A stretch of 7,645 bases of DNA from CAUTVF01 sp963541805. GTDB lineage: Bacteria; Pseudomonadota; Alphaproteobacteria; Rs-D84; CASDRH01. The position numbers were made by a program, and so were the translations under genes. The stretch lies in contig CAUTVF010000047.1 of assembly GCA_963541805.1 (NCBI GenBank), positions 1 through 7,645 of the forward strand, in the 5' to 3' direction. Positions 5,853 to 7,645 of this stretch are shown piece by piece. The notes under the pieces are model-generated. The model did no database searches. It was not told the origin of the DNA and saw only the letters and a list, made by a program, of their open reading frames with translations. How positions within the stretch are numbered: the stretch's first letter is position 1; every line of letters begins with the position of its first letter.

Positions 5853-6749
5853 ATGAAAGAAATATTAATTCATTTTTCAGAAGAATTTATTGAAATATTT
5901 CTGTTAATATATTTTGCAACTTTTATTGTTGCATTGTGTAAAAACAAATTATCCACAACAAAAATAAAACAACTGATTGAAAAGAAAAATAAATGGATTG
6001 GCTATTTTATTGCTACCATGATTGGACTATTCACTCCATTTTGTTTATGTTCGTCAATTCCAATATTTATTGGGTTAATTGCAGCCAAAATTTCAATTGG
6101 ATTTTCTCTTTCTTTTTTAATAAGTTCCCCTTTATTAAGTGAAGTTGCTGTTGTTCTTCTTCCCACAATAAAACCGAATGGTTGGGAGATACTTGCATTT
6201 TATATGCTAAGTGGTTTAACTATTTCAATAGTGGCAGGTTATTTGTCAGATAAATTACATTTAGATAAAGAAATAATATTTGAAATTCCAGAACAAAAAA
6301 TAGCTTCTCACAAACCACAAAACCTAGATAAAAATTATTTAAATTTAATTAAAGATGCTCATAATTTTTCAATACAAACAATAAAAAGTATTTTACCATA
6401 TATAATCATAGCGTTAATTATAGAAGCTGTTATACAACATACACCTATACATGATTTTATAATTTCTTATATGAATGGAAATAATTGGTTAGAAGTTCCA
6501 ATTGTCACATTAATCGGGGCAATATTTAACGCACATCATGCCAGTTTAATTCCACTTGTTAAAAGTTTGCTTGAACAAAATGTCGCGATTGGTACAGCTA
6601 TGGCATTTTTAATGTCAACAACAGTTATTGCAATACCTGAATTAATAATGCTTAAAAAAATATTCAGTACAAAATTATTATTTATGTTTATAGGGTATTT
6701 GTTAATTTCATTTATGTTTACGGGATATCTATTAAACTTTATACAGTAA
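5853..6749 (+). CDS. ArsP_1/DUF318-family membrane permease
   Basis: An integral membrane protein of 298 residues with about eight hydrophobic segments in two halves, split by a polar loop near 134-165. The first half carries TPFCLCSSIPIFIGL (61-75, C64 and C66), then FSLSFLISSPLLSEVAV (84-100), the family signature. The second half has GAIFNAHHASLIPLVKSLL (222-240) and GTAMAFLMSTTVIAIPELIMLKK (247-269). Characterised ArsP members export trivalent organoarsenicals. Many relatives have no known substrate and sit, as here, beside a small CxxC thioredoxin-fold protein. The second-half motif is unusual: relatives, as I recall them, have a GxPxYSNAAG-like sequence, while here the Pro is gone and H228-H229 are present. 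ATG 5853 is the only reasonable start (a stop at 5838 closes the frame upstream), yet no Shine-Dalgarno precedes it. It may be read from the tRNA transcript. The next gene starts 9 nt after its stop. Confidence 0.86.
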   Translation: MKEILIHFSEEFIEIFLLIYFATFIVALCKNKLSTTKIKQLIEKKNKWIGYFIATMIGLFTPFCLCSSIPIFIGLIAAKISIGFSLSFLISSPLLSEVAVVLLPTIKPNGWEILAFYMLSGLTISIVAGYLSDKLHLDKEIIFEIPEQKIASHKPQNLDKNYLNLIKDAHNFSIQTIKSILPYIIIALIIEAVIQHTPIHDFIISYMNGNNWLEVPIVTLIGAIFNAHHASLIPLVKSLLEQNVAIGTAMAFLMSTTVIAIPELIMLKKIFSTKLLFMFIGYLLISFMFTGYLLNFIQ

Positions 6750-6758
6750 GGTGAAGAA

Positions 6759-7004
6759 TTGAAAGAAATTCAAATTATTGGAGCATGTACGTGCTGCAAG
6801 GAAACAGCAGAGTTGTTACAGAAAAAAGTAACTGAGTTGAATATTGATGCAAATATAGTATGGCTTAATGATTTAAAGTATATTGTGGATTATCAGATTC
6901 TCTATACTCCAGCAATTATTATCGATGGAACAATAGTTTATGAAAATAGCAAAATTCCAACAGATAAGGAAATCATAAAAATGTTACAACAAACTAATAG
7001 TTAA
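6759..7004 (+). CDS. Small thioredoxin-fold CxxC protein (redox-active disulfide protein 2 type)
   Basis: An 81-residue cytoplasmic protein with a compact thioredoxin fold: MKEIQIIGACTCCKETAELLQKK starts with a beta strand, then an active-site C10-T-C-C13 and a helix. YTPAIIIDG (about 49-57) supplies the cis-Pro TP motif and the last strands, and a final helix closes the fold. It belongs to the Thioredoxin_3 group, often encoded beside DUF318/ArsP_1 permeases and thought to deliver or reduce a thiol-reactive substrate; that partnership is inferred from gene order. An extra Cys12 inside the CxxC makes a CxCC cluster that could bind a metal. The start is TTG at 6759, backed by AAGG (6748-6751) 7 nt upstream, which overlaps the permease stop codon. 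A GTG at 6751 runs straight into a stop. It shares four bases at its 3' end with the convergent HAD gene. Confidence 0.85.
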   Translation: MKEIQIIGACTCCKETAELLQKKVTELNIDANIVWLNDLKYIVDYQILYTPAIIIDGTIVYENSKIPTDKEIIKMLQQTNS

Positions 7005-7579
7005 AACATTTTATTTATTATATCGCACACTTCAAACATGCTATAACAGCGTAAAATATTGTTACCAGAAATATTATGATTATAATATGCATCAAAACAA
7101 ATAACTTTGATATGTTCTGAAAGTTCCAAAACATTTTCTGCTTTGTCTTCTATGATAATTTTAATATCATTTTCTAAACATTTTGGTAATTTACTTCCAT
7201 CACAGTGAATAATATTAATGGGATCTATACCAACAGATTTAAACCAAGTTTTAACAATTTCTTTATATTCATCCATACTAACAGAACAATAAAATGCTGC
7301 TTTTTCATTTCTATGTGTTATAAAATATATACTGTGTCCATCGGATTTTAATTTATTTATAGTTTCAATCACCCCATCACGAACAGGATATTTAGTAAAG
7401 TAAAATTTACCAAACTGACACCAAAAATCATCATCACGTTCTTTTGGGAATCCAAACATCTCACTTGTATAATACGAACTTGGATTTTTAATATTGGTTT
7501 TAAAAAATTGGTAACCATAATCAAACATAAATCTTTGCAGATCTGTTAAAACTCCATCAATATCAAACGCTATATTCAT
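7001..7579 (-). CDS. HAD-superfamily 5'-nucleotidase-like hydrolase (NT5C/YqfW type)
   Basis: A 192-residue cytoplasmic HAD-fold phosphatase. Motif I FDIDGVLTD (5-13) gives the Asp nucleophile D6 and acid D8. Motif II is FITHR with T88; the motif III lysine is K130 or K133 (GSKLPK). Motif IV is IIIEDKAENV with E144-D145. The C-terminal VICFDAYYNHNI..NNILRCYS pattern and the overall length match the 5'(3')-deoxyribonucleotidase-like family that includes Bacillus YqfW. Nucleoside monophosphates are plausible substrates, but specificity is not readable. ATG 7579 has AAGAGGG (7584-7590) just upstream, and a promoter-like TGATATAAT lies about 30 nt before the start. The protein is rich in Cys and Phe/Tyr. 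Its stop codon overlaps that of the thioredoxin gene on the other strand. It appears to be a single-gene unit unrelated to its neighbours. Confidence 0.87.
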   Translation of the reverse strand: MNIAFDIDGVLTDLQRFMFDYGYQFFKTNIKNPSSYYTSEMFGFPKERDDDFWCQFGKFYFTKYPVRDGVIETINKLKSDGHSIYFITHRNEKAAFYCSVSMDEYKEIVKTWFKSVGIDPINIIHCDGSKLPKCLENDIKIIIEDKAENVLELSEHIKVICFDAYYNHNISGNNILRCYSMFEVCDIINKMF

Positions 7580-7607
7580 AGTACCCTCTTTAAAAAAAGA
7601 AAGTTGG

Positions 7608-7636
7608 ATTATATCAGATAAAAATTAATATTAAAA
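7608..7636 (-). promoter_or_regulatory. Promoter of the HAD hydrolase gene
   Basis: On the minus strand, -10 TATAAT (7608-7613) preceded by TG (extended -10), a 17-nt spacer and a weak -35 TTTTAA (7631-7636). The start point would lie near 7601, giving a leader of about 22 nt that contains the AAGAGGG ribosome site. The TGATATAAT core is identical to that of the SPOR-cluster promoter. Confidence 0.5.
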
Positions 7637-7645
7637 TGTATTTTA

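Noticed and set aside
1..7645. CRISPR array, insertion sequence, prophage or toxin-antitoxin locus
   Set aside because: I saw no regularly spaced repeats, transposase or phage genes, or toxin-antitoxin pair on either strand.

Overview
The window is strongly AT-rich bacterial DNA with ten protein genes, one tRNA gene and short intergenic gaps. Outer-membrane lipoprotein trafficking (LolA-like), a Tat component and a SPOR-domain protein point to a Gram-negative. The ftsK-lolA pairing, the FGHGRIA-type TatA and the style of the SPOR C-terminus suggest an alphaproteobacterium, probably a reduced, host-associated or oxygen-poor lineage. A superoxide reductase in place of a dismutase fits an anaerobic or microaerobic life. 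Taxonomy is inference; no rRNA is present.

Layout. (1) 2-1052, plus strand: the 3' part of a YedJ-type HD-domain phosphohydrolase gene, then a superoxide reductase gene whose N-terminal iron centre is degenerate. (2) 1099-5446, minus strand: a tightly packed envelope and cell-division cluster. In transcription order it is SPOR protein, tatA, ftsK, lolA-like, tsaE. A good extended -10 promoter lies upstream of the SPOR gene, and several genes touch or overlap. (3) 5447-5743: a non-coding stretch with that promoter, several short inverted repeats and a probable tRNA promoter. (4) 5744-7004, plus strand: tRNA-Glu with the uncommon CTC anticodon, then 34 nt later an ArsP_1/DUF318 permease and a small CxxC thioredoxin-fold protein. 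(5) 7001-7579, minus strand: a HAD-fold 5'-nucleotidase-like gene that meets the thioredoxin gene tail to tail, with the two stop codons overlapping.

How the genes fit together. The minus cluster joins septal peptidoglycan recognition (SPOR), chromosome segregation (FtsK), protein export (TatA) and lipoprotein delivery (LolA-like), with the tRNA-modification ATPase TsaE at its end. The permease and thioredoxin look like a two-gene export module for a thiol-reactive metal or metalloid, but the substrate cannot be read from sequence.

Starts. For the superoxide reductase, FtsK, TatA and SPOR genes I chose internal ATGs because a Shine-Dalgarno sequence sits at the right distance from them. Nothing here is clearly a wholly new system. 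The most unusual points are the putative lipoprotein form of LolA, the degenerate superoxide reductase, and the cargo module directly downstream of the tRNA.
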